This document shows positions 11,583 through 22,218 of a DNA stretch of 44,027 nucleotides, one piece after another. The translations under genes were made by a program, and so were the position numbers. Each line of letters starts with the position of its first letter. The stretch's first letter is position 1. This DNA is from Phoronis australis. Its lineage: Eukaryota; Phoronida; Phoronidae. Location of the stretch: contig NMRA01000179.1 in NCBI GenBank assembly GCA_002633005.1, forward strand, positions 645,247 to 689,273, read 5' to 3'. A model generated the notes under the pieces. The model was not told where the DNA came from. It did not search any database and saw only the letters and a program-made list of their open reading frames with translations.

Positions 11583-14500
11583 TTGGCTGCCGTAAAAGAA
11601 GCAAAACGGCAAGAGCGCGAGGAAATACCGAGTCCACTAATTAATCTCGGTACTTAACATGAGGCTGGGGGGCTCGGACCTGATCGTATCAGGGGACCTG
11701 CGTAAATGTCTTCTCATTTATTGTTTTTTTTAGTCCACTGTTAGCTTTGTAGTACGAGGACCAGAAATTCGAGCAAGCCAATTTTTCGGGCTGGGTTCTC
11801 GCATTCAATCGTAAACCACACTTGCCCAAGACAAAATGTTGCCCCCCCCTTATGGTATCCTCGATCTGCCAATGTAATTTAGGGATGCAGCCAAGGAATC
11901 ATTTCTACCCCATGCACTAGGTCCAGAGCTCTATAATTGCAAACCCATGCAGTCCCAGGGCCTAGAAATTGAACATCACACTGTCAGGCAGGAAACTTAT
12001 TTTTCGTAAGCAACTGATATCGTGCACCTCCGAGTTGTACATAATCTCCCAGAAGAGGAAACGTTTACAACCAAGCTCGACGAAGTCATGAATCACTAAG
12101 ACTCGATTGCAGGTTTAAAATTGAACACAACTCACGAGGCTGTAGCCTGTATATTAGGTAATACAGACAAGTACACGGATTCGTCGACTTCGAATGACTC
12201 GGGATTGCGACAGAAATAGTTGAGAGAACCGAGTTTCAGAACAAATTAATCTTGTTGTTTACGAGTAAGAATCAAGCTGTGATTTCCAAATGTTTGTACA
12301 TTCTGATTTCTTGTTTAGCTGGCAAGAAGTCCCAAAACACAACTCACCTCGAGCGATTGTGCTTGACATGTTTCTCTTCCGTCAGCTGATTCGTGTGCAT
12401 TATGTGTAATCTCTCCACTGGCAACCCCGCATAAATAATGAGGTTTGGCTGAAGGTCCGCCCACTTTTTATAAATTTTAAGAAATTGTAAAATAACGAGA
12501 GTATGTACATGGCTGTAATTTACGAAAAGAGTTAATTTTAGTGATATCTTTCGATCGGCAAAGCTCAATTTGTGATCTAAGCAGGCAAAAGTAAAGGAAA
12601 TAGTGCCTTTAAGTAACTGATGGTCGTGTTCTCTACTTCTTGAGTCTCTCCACAGTCAACTGTAAATAATAATTGCATATATTGGGAACCAAACAGCTAT
12701 TGCATGTATGAGACACATTACAAAATTCACCTGTAATAACCTGTCCATCATAGTAAACTGCTAGTCTCGCTTCACCGTACCAGCGAGGGCATTTCCATAT
12801 TCAACTGTTGATTAGTACATTTGCCTGACTACTCAGGCTTGTCAATAAAGTGGTATGTGTAGATTGTCCCCATGTTGCAAATTTCTTTAAATTATGCAAG
12901 AGATACGCATATAATTCTGACACTGTATCGCCTCTTTTTATTAAGCACTCGATGTGATATAAAGACATCAATGCTACTGTAAACCCAATCGAGACTTTTT
13001 TCCGTACACCTGGCGATAAAATACTGCAAGTCATGATGTCATGAGATGGTTTGTCCGGCTAGTTTGCAGCAAATTTCCCCTATTACTACCGTATTGCCGC
13101 AACATTTGGACCATGGGCTTAAGTGCGAAACGGTGCTTATAAGCGCATGCGCCAACATGCGAACAAAGGCCGCGAAAAACGCATTATTTCGGACATAGGT
13201 CAATTAGCCCAAAGGCGTAACGATACGTCAACACAAAACTATTTACCAAATTTCTTGAAAATACACCAAAAACCAATGACGCAGAGGAAATGTAAAAATG
13301 CCATTAGGATCGAGGCACAGCGGTAGTCCAAACCGGTGCGTCTGTAAGCGAATGAATACATGGGCCTATGCAGGGGACATTACATGGGTTATTTGCGAAA
13401 ACGAAGAACGTGCGCCAATATGCTAACCACGTGGGCAAAAAGTCCCCGAGAAAATACCTTATTTGGGATATTTTAGGAATTAAAACAGGCCCGCAGGAAG
13501 GCAAAAATTATTGGGGGGCACAAACCACTTCGCCGTGCCAAATATTCCCCCATCGCCACCACCTCCGCTACCACCCCCCCCCCTGTCGCCCCCGTCTTCC
13601 CGATGTCAACATATTAGTACCGAATCTCACACTTGGGGAGGCACAGTGGCGGATTTAGGGTGCCAAGAGGGTACGACCCCACTAAAATTAATGCCTGTGT
13701 AAAAATCTTGCACCCCCATTTTGGTTGATATGAAATCAGATGAGACTGATCATCGTTCTCATGTACCGGTCTGATCATCGTTTACAGCATTATTCTTAGG
13801 ATCTTTTTTGGTCAGTGACAAGAATTCGTATAAATTACTAGGGCTGATGAAAAAACTTAGATCTTATGTTACACGATTGGTTAATATTAATTATTATCAA
13901 CATCTTATAAAACGTCATACCATTCTTAGAAATAGACGAAAAATAATCTTTTTTAAAGAATCACTTGTAATAAATTTTGTCAACCATAATTGATTGAGTA
14001 CATATGTCGTGCACGCGCAGATTTAGTGCCTGTGTACACATTTTCACCATGCGCAGATATACATGCAGATAGAGGGACAAAGGGTTATTCGCCCCGTACT
14101 GCTCCACCGAGAAAGGGCACCGTTTGAAATGGGAAACCTTAAGATGAAAGGCTAAACATCATTAAGCTTGGAAAAAAAACTACCATCTTGTGGTCCCAAA
14201 ACGAGGCAGGGAGCGACCTCCTTCAACATGAAAGCACGATTTCACAAAAAACATGAAAATAGAGGTAATCGATTCCAACATTGGGCCCTCTCTCCGTGAG
14301 CGGCCCCGTAAGAATTTGTCAAAAAAACACGAAAAGTGGCTATTTGAATGTCACCAATGGCCTCCTTCAAGGGTGGGGCTCCTAAATATGAAAAAAACAT
14401 TTATTTTCAAATATCAGGAAATGCGCAGCAATTGATGTTATCTGTCAGGTCATCATTTTTTCTCAAGTGATATACAGTTTCGAGAAAAAATAAAGCAAAA

Positions 14501-15055
14501 GTTGTCTCCGTTATCCCTTGCGAGAGAGGGCCTCTGAAAAAAATAGAGTTTTGCATTCGCAAATTGACTTATTGAATTTAAACATCCAGTAAATTACTAA
14601 GCTCCAAAAAAGCTTCGCTTTACAAATTTGCTCGATTTTTCGGAATATATGTGTGCGTTTAGACGACCTGTGCTGCAAAAGCAAAGACACTAACGACAGT
14701 GTCCTGGCCAGGATCCTCAAAAGGTAAACCATGCACGTAATGAAGCAGATTTCTTAAAAGTCCTTTTGAATTTTCTCTTTTATGCCTTTTTCGCAGTATT
14801 TCTTAACTCGACTGTCCCCGCCACCATGCCTATGTCGGTTGCCACGGTTTAACCCAGATGCCTGAAAAATTTTGGGGGGCCCGTGCCCCCCTGGCCCCCC
14901 GCTTCGTACGGCCCCGTAAAGTCACGGCACTACTCCCATGCACGTAACCACTGTCTTTTTATAGATTTCATTAGGTACAGTAGTAGTTTGCCTCTTTTTT
15001 CTCTTTTGAATAGAGTTGTCTACCAATATTGAAGCGTTCCCGGCATGCAGCTTAC
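11583..15055. other. Intergenic, no confident gene; repeat fragments
   Basis: Open reading frames here carry no recognised domain. At 12591-12612 the reverse complement reads TTAAAGGCACTATTTCC, the same end motif as the 0.93-kb repeats, and it starts a different repeat running leftward. Next to it, a minus-strand frame reaches a good donor (CGAG then GTGAGT, near 12350), but I do not recognise the peptide. At 13644 a single CAGTGGCGGATTTAGGG end suggests a truncated MITE. A C-rich run lies at 13545-13600, and a G/C-run fragment lies at 14870-14900. Confidence 0.4.
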
Positions 15056-15197
15056 GTAGTGTGCACAAAGGAAGAGTCAACCATTTACCAGTGATTTCAC
15101 AAACTGCGTAGCTTAGTGCAACCATATCATAGCCACGGTCATGTTTAACTTCGCGGCAGTTGGACGTTAATGTTGTGTTCGTGTTACCTGTTCGCAA
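15056..15197 (-). pseudogene. Degenerate CCP/sushi exon
   Basis: The minus strand reads DRGYDM...VCEITGKWLTLPLC, the second half of a CCP domain. It is close to the CEITGNWSTLPTC of the exon at 32015-32206. A donor (GTAAGC) follows in phase 1. The first cysteine is absent, and the second is replaced by histidine in KHDRGY. The nearest acceptor (CCCCTTCAG) gives phase 0 rather than the phase 1 expected from the neighbouring exons, and a phase-1 reading hits a stop after three codons. I read it as a decayed CCP exon. It could still be functional if an upstream exon supplies the missing part. Confidence 0.5.
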
Positions 15198-15840
15198 CTG
15201 AAGGGGACGTGCAAGTCGGAGTGGCCTCATCACTTGCAACATACCGACAATCTAAACACTAGCCTGTAGACACAGGGTTGCGTTCCGTAGACGCAAGCTG
15301 CAGTAAGAAATATTCGGTTATGAAATGGGAATAGTGAAGTCTCCATTCGCCATTGCAGGTCCACCGACCTAGTTCTTACGTGACGCCTGCAAGAATAGGC
15401 GATTAAGCTACAAAGGTACGCGAGGAACACTAAATTTAATTCGCGAGAGTTACAAGGTGTTGCGCGACCAGGCTCTTCCTGCAAACGTAACTCGCTCTAC
15501 GAAACGCTCCCAAGGTCTCACTCAGTCGTCAGTTTTAATAGGCCCGGACCGCTGCCTCGTTTCAAAAGAAGAGCAACCCCGGGCGTTGAAATAAGCTCAC
15601 CACTGCGTCGCAAACGTATGCTTCTAGGAGTACTTCTTTGTATGATAAAATTGCCATCAGACGACGCAATGAACCCATCCAAGGATGGGAAGGCGTCTCT
15701 CAAATTATTTGCCAAATTGTATGCAAATCCGTCAACGTCCTAAGATACATTGGCAAACGCAAAAAAAACGGCCATAAGGAAGCACATCAGTAGTCGAATC
15801 CATCCATCTGCTGTTAAGTTAATGTAAGTACAACTGCAAA
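15198..15840. other. Non-coding, one unexplained open frame
   Basis: The minus strand is open from about 15746 to 15518 after a TATCTTAG acceptor-like site. The peptide (DVDGFAYNLANNLRD...) resembles nothing I recognise, and no donor was settled. No gene is called. Confidence 0.3.
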
Positions 15841-16500
15841 ATTTCAAAAACATCTTGCAAAGGGTTTAGCCGCAGTCACTAGGGGGCACCACATTAGCTG
15901 GACCTGTTTCAAAATCCACGTCAATGATGGGCTTGTCAGTAGGAACACATCTGCCAATTTTTTATAATGATCCTCTGTGCAGTTTGGCAAACGGCAAAAA
16001 CCAGACAGACTAAAATAATTAAAATGGACACTAGTTTGTGCAGAATACGTGGAATCCATAACACAAAGGAAATTTGCTGTCGTCTTAGTAATAGGAATTT
16101 GGTTGCACAATTTCATGTAAAACCATTAAGGAAATCTGAATTTACAGACTGGGCAAACGTAAAAAAATAAAATTGTCACTCGGGAGCAGAGCTGTAGTTG
16201 GATTGGTCTGAAACTGGCATTCATCTGTTGCCATCCCCATAGAAACAAATCTGCTAAATTTCAGAAAAATGTTGCAACATGCAGGCAAAGGACATATAGT
16301 CGTGGACGTAAAAAATAAAATTCCCAATAGAAAGTTGAACCTGTCCCAACACCAACGTCACTCTTAGGAAGACTGCTACACATTTTAATAATGATCCTTC
16401 AAGCGCTTTGGTGGATGAAGAGGGTGATGTCAAAAAAGTACATAAAAAATAAAATGGCCACCGGTTGATGTAGAATATGTCAAATCGACCCCCTTAAAGT
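15841..16500. repeat. Degenerate repeat array, diverged part
   Basis: The sequence contains recurring blocks of the form GTAAAAAATAAAATTGYCACT (for example near 16158 and 16303) and TAATGATCCT (15964, 16388). The same blocks occur in the arrays at 17530-18100 and 26347-28028. Frames on both strands are incidental. Confidence 0.6.
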
Positions 16501-16620
16501 GTAGACAACAGGACTCTAGTACCTCAAAATAAATTTTATTATTATATCTTAGTTGATTTCAGTGCCTTTAGTGCACAGCTCATAAAGAAACACGCAAAAA
16601 TTGAAAAAATAATAATTATG

Positions 16621-16942
16621 TACAACGTCATGGGTTGAACCCAAGTCGTTCGCCATACTGTTCGGATCAGAGACAAAGTGTATAGAGTGAAGTGAAAGCA
16701 AAGTACATTTAGCGTCGAGAAGGTTCGTAGAGGGATCAAAAGATGTGTTGCCGGAGGCTGCAGCAACAGCAGCCAGGCGGAGAACGTCTCAGTGTTCCGA
16801 AGGACACCAAAATTGCGCAGAAGTGGCATCGCTTCGTGCGCCGAACGAGAGTGTGGGACCTCATCGTGGACCAAGCGATTCGGTCCGGGGCCACTCTGTG
16901 TTTTGCCCACTTTGAGGACTCGTGTTTCGACTCCAGTCAATA
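16621..16942 (+). pseudogene. THAP zinc-finger fragment, frameshifted
   Basis: In one frame 16725-16795 reads RCVAGGCSNSSQAENVSVF, the C-x4/5-C start of a THAP (C2CH) DNA-binding domain. In the next frame, 16796-16935 reads PKD...QKW then LCFAHFEDSCFD, the invariant tryptophan, cysteine/histidine pair and phenylalanine of the same domain. The frame change near 16796 breaks the domain. THAP domains occur in animal transcription regulators and in P-element-type transposases. No transposase follows here. The fragment is preceded by a CGTCATGGGTTGAAC block (16625-16639) that recurs inverted at 17236-17257. The nature of the parent gene, host or transposon, is unresolved. Confidence 0.65.
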
Positions 16943-16953
16943 AAGGACACTAT

Positions 16954-17214
16954 TTATCTTTCAGAAACATCGGCTCTTAATTCAGGATCGTCTGTTGGAT
17001 GAGTGGGTTGACTCGCCGAGCCCGGGAGGATCCAGTTCGTAAGGCTCAAAGTAGAAAAGTACGCAGCCGGAAGCATATCAAACTTGTTCTCGCTTTCGTG
17101 CAACCCCATTTCCTCATCCTGGCCACCATTCCCGTACATGTACATTTCTTCATAGTATTCATTCAATTCTTGCTCATAATCGTCGTCGCTTTCAAATTCA
17201 CTGCACTCCGCCAT
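16954..17214 (-). CDS. Acidic open frame with promoter-like upstream sequence
   Basis: The frame encodes 86 residues starting MAECSEFESDDDYEQ, very rich in Glu, Asp and Tyr in its first half, and ends shortly before the THAP fragment that faces it. I do not recognise the family. The upstream sequence contains TGACGTCA, a perfect cAMP-response-type site, and GGCGGGAAA, an E2F-like site, about 40-65 bp before the ATG. This suggests a first exon. No convincing donor is seen before the stop, so it may be a truncated first exon carried by a repeat. Confidence 0.35.
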   Translation of the reverse strand: MAECSEFESDDDYEQELNEYYEEMYMYGNGGQDEEMGLHESENKFDMLPAAYFSTLSLTNWILPGSASQPTHPTDDPELRADVSER

Positions 17215-17239
17215 TGTTCAATGCTAGTCACTGATCTCT

Positions 17240-17275
17240 TGTGTTCAACCCATGACGTCACATGGCGGGAAATGT
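17240..17275 (-). promoter_or_regulatory. CRE-like and E2F-like sites
   Basis: TGACGTCA lies at about 17251-17258. On the minus strand, GGCGGGAAA lies just 5' of it. Both stand upstream of the acidic reading frame. These are sequence matches only. Confidence 0.35.
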
Positions 17276-17529
17276 GAAAATTGGCATAATTGAAAGAAGA
17301 ATCAAAATTTCGAGCTAATTACACAAAATAAACATGGGTTTAGCTAAATTTTACGTCGTACATTTAGTCTGTGGCCACCGGTAATTCAAAATGTGCAAAA
17401 AGCCATGGTGTGTACTGTTTAATAGAAACCTGCAGTGTATATGAAAAAAATCATGATAATAAAAAGGCCGACAGCACGAACCTGGCGATTCTTAAATAGA
17501 AAAATATTGATTAGATTTCATAAAAATGT

Positions 17530-18200
17530 GCCAAGGAGTTTTAGAGACTGGATACTGAGGACAACGAACAAATGCCACTAGGGGGGCACACCGGGAGTAA
17601 GATCCGTCTAAATGCCGTCGTTGTCCGTTTTCAACTTCATGTAAATACACCTGCCAAATTTAATAAAAAGCGGGTAGGGAGATACAGCCGTAGATGCAAA
17701 AAACCTGCCACAAGGAGGTGCCACAGTTGTCCGAGTAAACTGAAAATGACCATCATTCGTCCTCGTCATAGTAGAAGCATGAACGTCAATTATCTTTAGA
17801 GTAATTTGGTTGATACAGGAGAGGACGCCAACAACAGAATAGAAAATAGTCAAAATAGTAATTAGATGGCGCAAAATAAGACGAATACATCCGAAAACAG
17901 AACATGCCATCGATTGTATAATAGAAGGCTTTTTTACCAAAATGCATAGAAATCCATCAAGGAACTTCAGAGAAACACAGGAAAACGGAAACAAAATGAA
18001 ATTGCCCCTAGGTGGCACAGCGCTCGTTGGATCCGCCCAAAAGTCGTCGTCGTCCTTTTTCAACTTCATATAAATGCACTTGATAACGCTAGCTTCGGTA
18101 CCTAAAATAAAAAGCAGCGATCTGTCAGTGTTAGAATAAAAAAGGTAATTGCTTGATAATACCACAAAATAGACATGGATTGCGTTACACGGCTCCATAA
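17530..18200. repeat. Array of about 420-bp degenerate repeat
   Basis: Blocks such as TGCCACTAGGGGGGCACAC, TTCAACTTCATGTAAAT, CAAATTTAATAAA, AAGGAGGTGCCACAG and AGATGGCGCAAAA appear in the same order as in 26347-28028. About one and a half units are present. The 196-residue minus-strand frame across it is a by-product of the repeat. Confidence 0.7.
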
Positions 18201-18860
18201 CGTTGCTCTGAACGTAACGACTGACCCTTAGTGGTCATTTAAGGGGCCACAGTCATCGATGTGAGGACTAAATGAGATTTCACACGAAGCACTGCATTGT
18301 GATCATGCAAAAATTGCAAAAGTCGACGACAGGGTGACCGAAAAAAATATCATGACTCGAGAAATAAACGTTGTTGGCTTTAAACTTTGAAAAACCAGGT
18401 AGAAAACAAATCCCTGAGCCGAGTCATCCAAGCAGAGGTTACGAAGAAGAACACATCGCTTTTTAAAATCATTTTGGCAACTTGTTAGCAAACGGCACTA
18501 AAAGTATTTACCGATGAAGCGGCACTAAAAAAACGAAGACTAAATGCATTTGAAGACACAAAGTAGAAAATAAATCTGAAACTAAATAAGGCGATCCGGA
18601 TCCTCCCAAGGATACTATTGTTTCACGAAATGTAGAATATAAATAGGTAAATAAAACAAAAAGAATGGATCAACTGGAATTTTCGGATATAATAATATCC
18701 TTCGTCAACAGAAACAGAAATAAAATAAAATCAAACACTATATGACAAGATGTGGCGTAATGAATATGATACGTTTTTTGCGGAAAAAATCAATGATATA
18801 ATTTAAGAAGTTTTTTATTTATTCCATGAGGTTCTAGTGTATTAAGTTTGTCTATCCAAT
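18201..18860. other. Non-coding; flank of the Penelope-like remnant
   Basis: No gene is seen. Near 18681-18702 there is a perfect 6-bp hairpin (GGATAT with ATATCC), followed by a run next to the reverse-transcriptase remnant. It probably belongs to the mobile element. Confidence 0.4.
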
Positions 18861-18919
18861 ATTGTTCTTTTTTGAGTCCGTGAGGGCTACTTGGGTGTTG
18901 AATTTTTTTCTGTTATTGG

Positions 18920-19560
18920 TACAGAAAGATCCTGGACGCACAATTATAGCCAGCAACAACTGCCCTACAGAAAAAAAATCTCAGTTTGCCGACTACCATC
19001 TTCAGCAATTTCTCCCCACCCTTCCTTCATATGTTAAAGGTACAAATCATTTTCTTAATATAATCAGTGATTTAACTAAAAATGCCCTTCTCGTAACTCT
19101 TGATGTTAAAAGCTTATACACTAATATTCCTCAACATGAACTCATGGAAGCCTGTACCAAGTTCCTTACTCAACGTAACAATCCTGATGTGCCTACATCT
19201 TATATTTGCGCTCTTCTTGAACATGTACTTACCATGAATCATTTTACGTTTAGTAACAATCACTTCTTCCAAATATTAGGCACAGCTATGGGCACTAGGG
19301 TTGCTTCCACTTTTGCCGACCTTCTTATGGGAAATCTTGAAAACAGCTTCATCAAATCCTGCTCTGATAAACCTCCTCTGGCTAAGGTACAATTATGACA
19401 TTTTTATGATCTGGACCCATGGCCCACAAAAAAATAGATGTATTTCTAGGAAATATTAACAAATTTCACCCTACTATAAAGTTCACTCAGACACGTCTTC
19501 AGAAAACATCTTTCCACGCTGCATATGGTAGGGTAATGTACACTGTCACATTTTGCATCT
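18920..19560 (+). pseudogene. Penelope-like element reverse transcriptase, truncated and decayed
   Basis: From about 18922 the frame reads DPGR...PTEKKSQFADYHLQQF, then LVTLDVKSLYTNIPQ (motif A with its Asp), then GTAMGTRVASTFADLLMG (motif B). This arrangement is typical of Penelope-like retroelements. The frame stops at 19396. In the +1 frame the sequence continues LRYNYDIFMIW, the place of motif C, where the family has YIDD, so the catalytic Asp pair is damaged. Further similarity in shifting frames ends near 19530. The start of the protein and the GIY-YIG endonuclease are absent. This is a dead 5'- and 3'-truncated copy. Confidence 0.85.
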
Positions 19561-19622
19561 TTTACAAAGTGATTATTTTTGATTAAGAATTGACGTCAAC
19601 AATAATGGTTCAGGACACTTAC

Positions 19623-19758
19623 TGCACATTGGAATGTCGAACCAATAGACTTGAGAAACGGTGTACATGATTATTTCCGAACCAATCATGCACTCGACTT
19701 CGATACTCCGTCCGTGCAACAGAGGCTCTGTAGAGTTCACCACTGGGACTACCCATGT
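19623..19758 (-). pseudogene. Probable degenerate CCP/sushi exon
   Basis: The frame reads VVPVVNSTEP...GRSIEVECMIGSE...VYWFDIPMC and ends at a strong donor (GTAAGT) in phase 1, like the certain CCP exons. The expected first cysteine is a tryptophan (TW before VVPVVNS), and the third cysteine is not where it should be. The only nearby acceptor (CTACAAAAG) gives phase 0, which does not fit the phase-1 donor of the preceding exon. It may be a decaying or alternative exon of the lectin gene. Confidence 0.45.
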
Positions 19759-19866
19759 CTTTTGTAGTTTCATATAGAAACAATGAGAACAAAGGTTTAA
19801 TATGATCAATGGATAATACGGGGCAAAGTACAGTACATATGTAGTACGTATTAGTAACCTAAGCAT

Positions 19867-22026
19867 AATCTATAATTTCAAGTTAAGCAACTTTCAAAGT
19901 CACGCTGTCTTAACTAAGCTGAAATATGCACCGTTAACAAACTGTTCACGCATTTCACCAGACATCAACAGTCCCATCACTAGAGAACCTGAACTGACGT
20001 TTTGTTGAAAATTCAGGATGTTTAAAGGCTAGATTGTGAACCGCTAACATTGCCATGATCACTAGTGTTTGGTAGTCATATCTGGCGCAAGCAACCATGC
20101 TTAAGGCAGTCCAGTTAAATGTAGGCCTACCATTCCTTGTAACGCACATATAACTGTGGGAGTTGCCGAGATTAAATGGTAGATTGATAACTGTAAACAT
20201 GTAGTAAGCTGCACAAACCTAGTGCCAATGGAATCGTGCAGAACTTAAACCACATGTAGAAATCAGTGTTTTCTTTATCAAAAATATATCACAGCCAATA
20301 GAACTATTATGGAAATCTAAAACTGATTTTCTCAGCAACTCGTGCACAAAATGTGGAATTAGCCTTTTGAACAAAATAAAACATGCGTGTAATTTATAAA
20401 CGAACGGGAAAGTTTGTAGTTGGTTAGCTGAAGCACGTACCACAAATTTGTAAATCCAAAGATTCCAAAAATAGACACATCTATCTTAGTTAATGTTCTA
20501 AAAAGTACGTCATTTATTTATATTTATTAAGTTAGAAATGACATCTACTGCAAGCGTGTTCCTGGAGTAGTCATGCATCTTCCGACGTAAGCACTTTGGA
20601 TACTAGCGATATAAGTCATTTTAGTTACCAGCGATATCAATCAATTTATTTACTAGATATATCAGTCAATTAAGTGGCGAAAATTTGGGAATCAAATACA
20701 TGACTGCACTTTCTATTGAAATTGAAAAGACTTTTCCTACCTTCACAAAACATATATTTACCAATTTACCACTGCTCTTTTTCAAGATCGACATTTATTG
20801 TTCAAAACAGTTGGCTACTTAATTTGCATTTTACTTACAAATATATTAATCATAAATTAGTTATAACATCGTGGTATTTATTAATTTAGTACCTCATTTT
20901 ACAGGATTTTCCATAGTGTCATGCTCTTGACTACACGATCTTGAGCTATTACATACCAACCTCCCGATCATAACACTGGAAAGACGTTTCTGGCGATCAT
21001 TATTCGGTACATCTTCAGGCAGTTCCCCGTTCGGCGCGAATGCGATCTCAGACTTTATTTGGCATCCAGGTACAAAACCAAGGTCGCAACAAAGTCGCCA
21101 AGCCCGCAACCCATCATGCACTTGATTTACTGATGCATACATAGATACCTGACATACACACCTACATATACACATACATGTACATACCTACATACATACA
21201 CACTTACATATCTACATAAATACATGTATATAGACGTTTGCATATACATACATCTATCCACATATATATATATATATATATATAAGTGTATATACATAGA
21301 TATATTTATTCATTTATTTATACAAAAGCTGTGTAAGTGGAAAGCCATGTTTAAAGCAAACGACACAATCATAAGAACCCAAACAGTCAGTGGCAAGGTT
21401 TTGAGTCTGTCAAAAGTGCAAACCAACAAAGTTTAACTTTAAGTTGCGATTATCCTCTTTCAACTTGTCTTGTAAGAATGGCGTACCCAAATAAGTCATT
21501 TAAGTTGATTAAGTAAACACCATTTTCATAGCAAGATCGTCTACAGGCGGCGCCCGCTCCTATAAGTCTGGTTAGTGGGAAGTGTCTTGTGATAGATTTG
21601 GATATTTGCTTAAATTAATAATTACTTAAAAACGTTGAAGTGCTCTGTTTTCATTCAAAATTAACGAACGTGACGAGGTCAGTGAAAGTCTCTAAAGCAG
21701 TCACCAACATTCAATTCATACCTTTCAATATGCTTTTACTAGGAATTGTCAGTGAAGGTATGTTGTCTGATTTCACTGCGTTAACAATTGGCATTTTAGT
21801 ATCTTGTTGCTTAAGCACTTCAAATAACGAATTGTTATGCCACGCTAAGAAGAGTTCATCTACAAATCGTATATTATGTAGATGATTTAGATTGACACAA
21901 TTTCTTATGATGAGCACACAAATAAAAGGTCATAATCATTAACAATTCTTCCTTAACTGTTTGTAAATGTTGCAAAACAAAAAAGCACATGGCTTCGCAG
22001 TTTCTATGAAACAAAGTTGCATATAC
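19867..22026. other. Intron or downstream region; microsatellite inside
   Basis: No confident exon. A minus-strand frame at 20957-21130 ends at a GTATGT donor, but in phase 0 and without a recognised domain. Positions 21140-21320 are a (TACA)n/(TA)n microsatellite with an uninterrupted TA run near 21262-21284. Confidence 0.45.
21140..21320. repeat. TACA/TA microsatellite
   Basis: Imperfect ACATACATAC repeats lead into a pure TA run of about 22 bases, then more interrupted TATAC. Confidence 0.9.
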
Positions 22027-22218
22027 CTCTGCACCGAGGAAGAGTGGAGACTTCGCCTGTTACCATGCAGTGTACCATTGAGGGACCATCTAATACGTAA
22101 CCAGTTCTGCACGTGATTAAACTCGACTCCCTATAGCCAAATGGCACTTCAGACGACGAGTTGCTATTTCGAATCACTGGCAAGGAACAATTGATTTTGG
22201 TGATGTCGACTGCATGCT
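22027..22218 (-). CDS. CCP/sushi domain exon (64 codons)
   Basis: The acceptor TTTATTTCAG precedes the exon, and the donor GTATAT follows AGA-G. Both are phase 1, so the exon can be skipped or duplicated without a frameshift. The domain has its four cysteines (INC, ITC, VHC, RC) and YRESSLITC...GYVLDGPSMVHC. The usual tryptophan before the last cysteine is replaced by valine in GEVSTLPRC. It starts with AVDITKINC, very like AVNDTSGIQC of the exon at 32015-32206, so the two are probably duplicates. CCP domains are about 60-residue adhesion and complement-type modules. It is the last exon of the in-frame chain I can support. Confidence 0.85.

Noticed and set aside
10602-11657. Long open frames across 10.6-11.7 kb on both strands
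   Set aside because: They run through 853 N bases and a poly-C run, so they are not real evidence of coding.
17608-18198. 196-codon minus-strand frame
   Set aside because: It coincides with the 420-bp repeat array, whose other copies do not keep the frame.
18665-18720. Possible hammerhead ribozyme on the minus strand next to the Penelope-like remnant (UUGACGA, GGAUAU hairpin, GAAA)
   Set aside because: Boxes around the hairpin resemble the core, and such ribozymes are known in Penelope-like elements. However, the first core base is U instead of C, no stems I and III with a cleavage site could be paired, and it is on the strand opposite to the reverse transcriptase.
20957-21130. Minus-strand frame ending at a GTATGT donor
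   Set aside because: The donor is in phase 0, unlike every certain exon of the gene, and the peptide has no recognisable domain.
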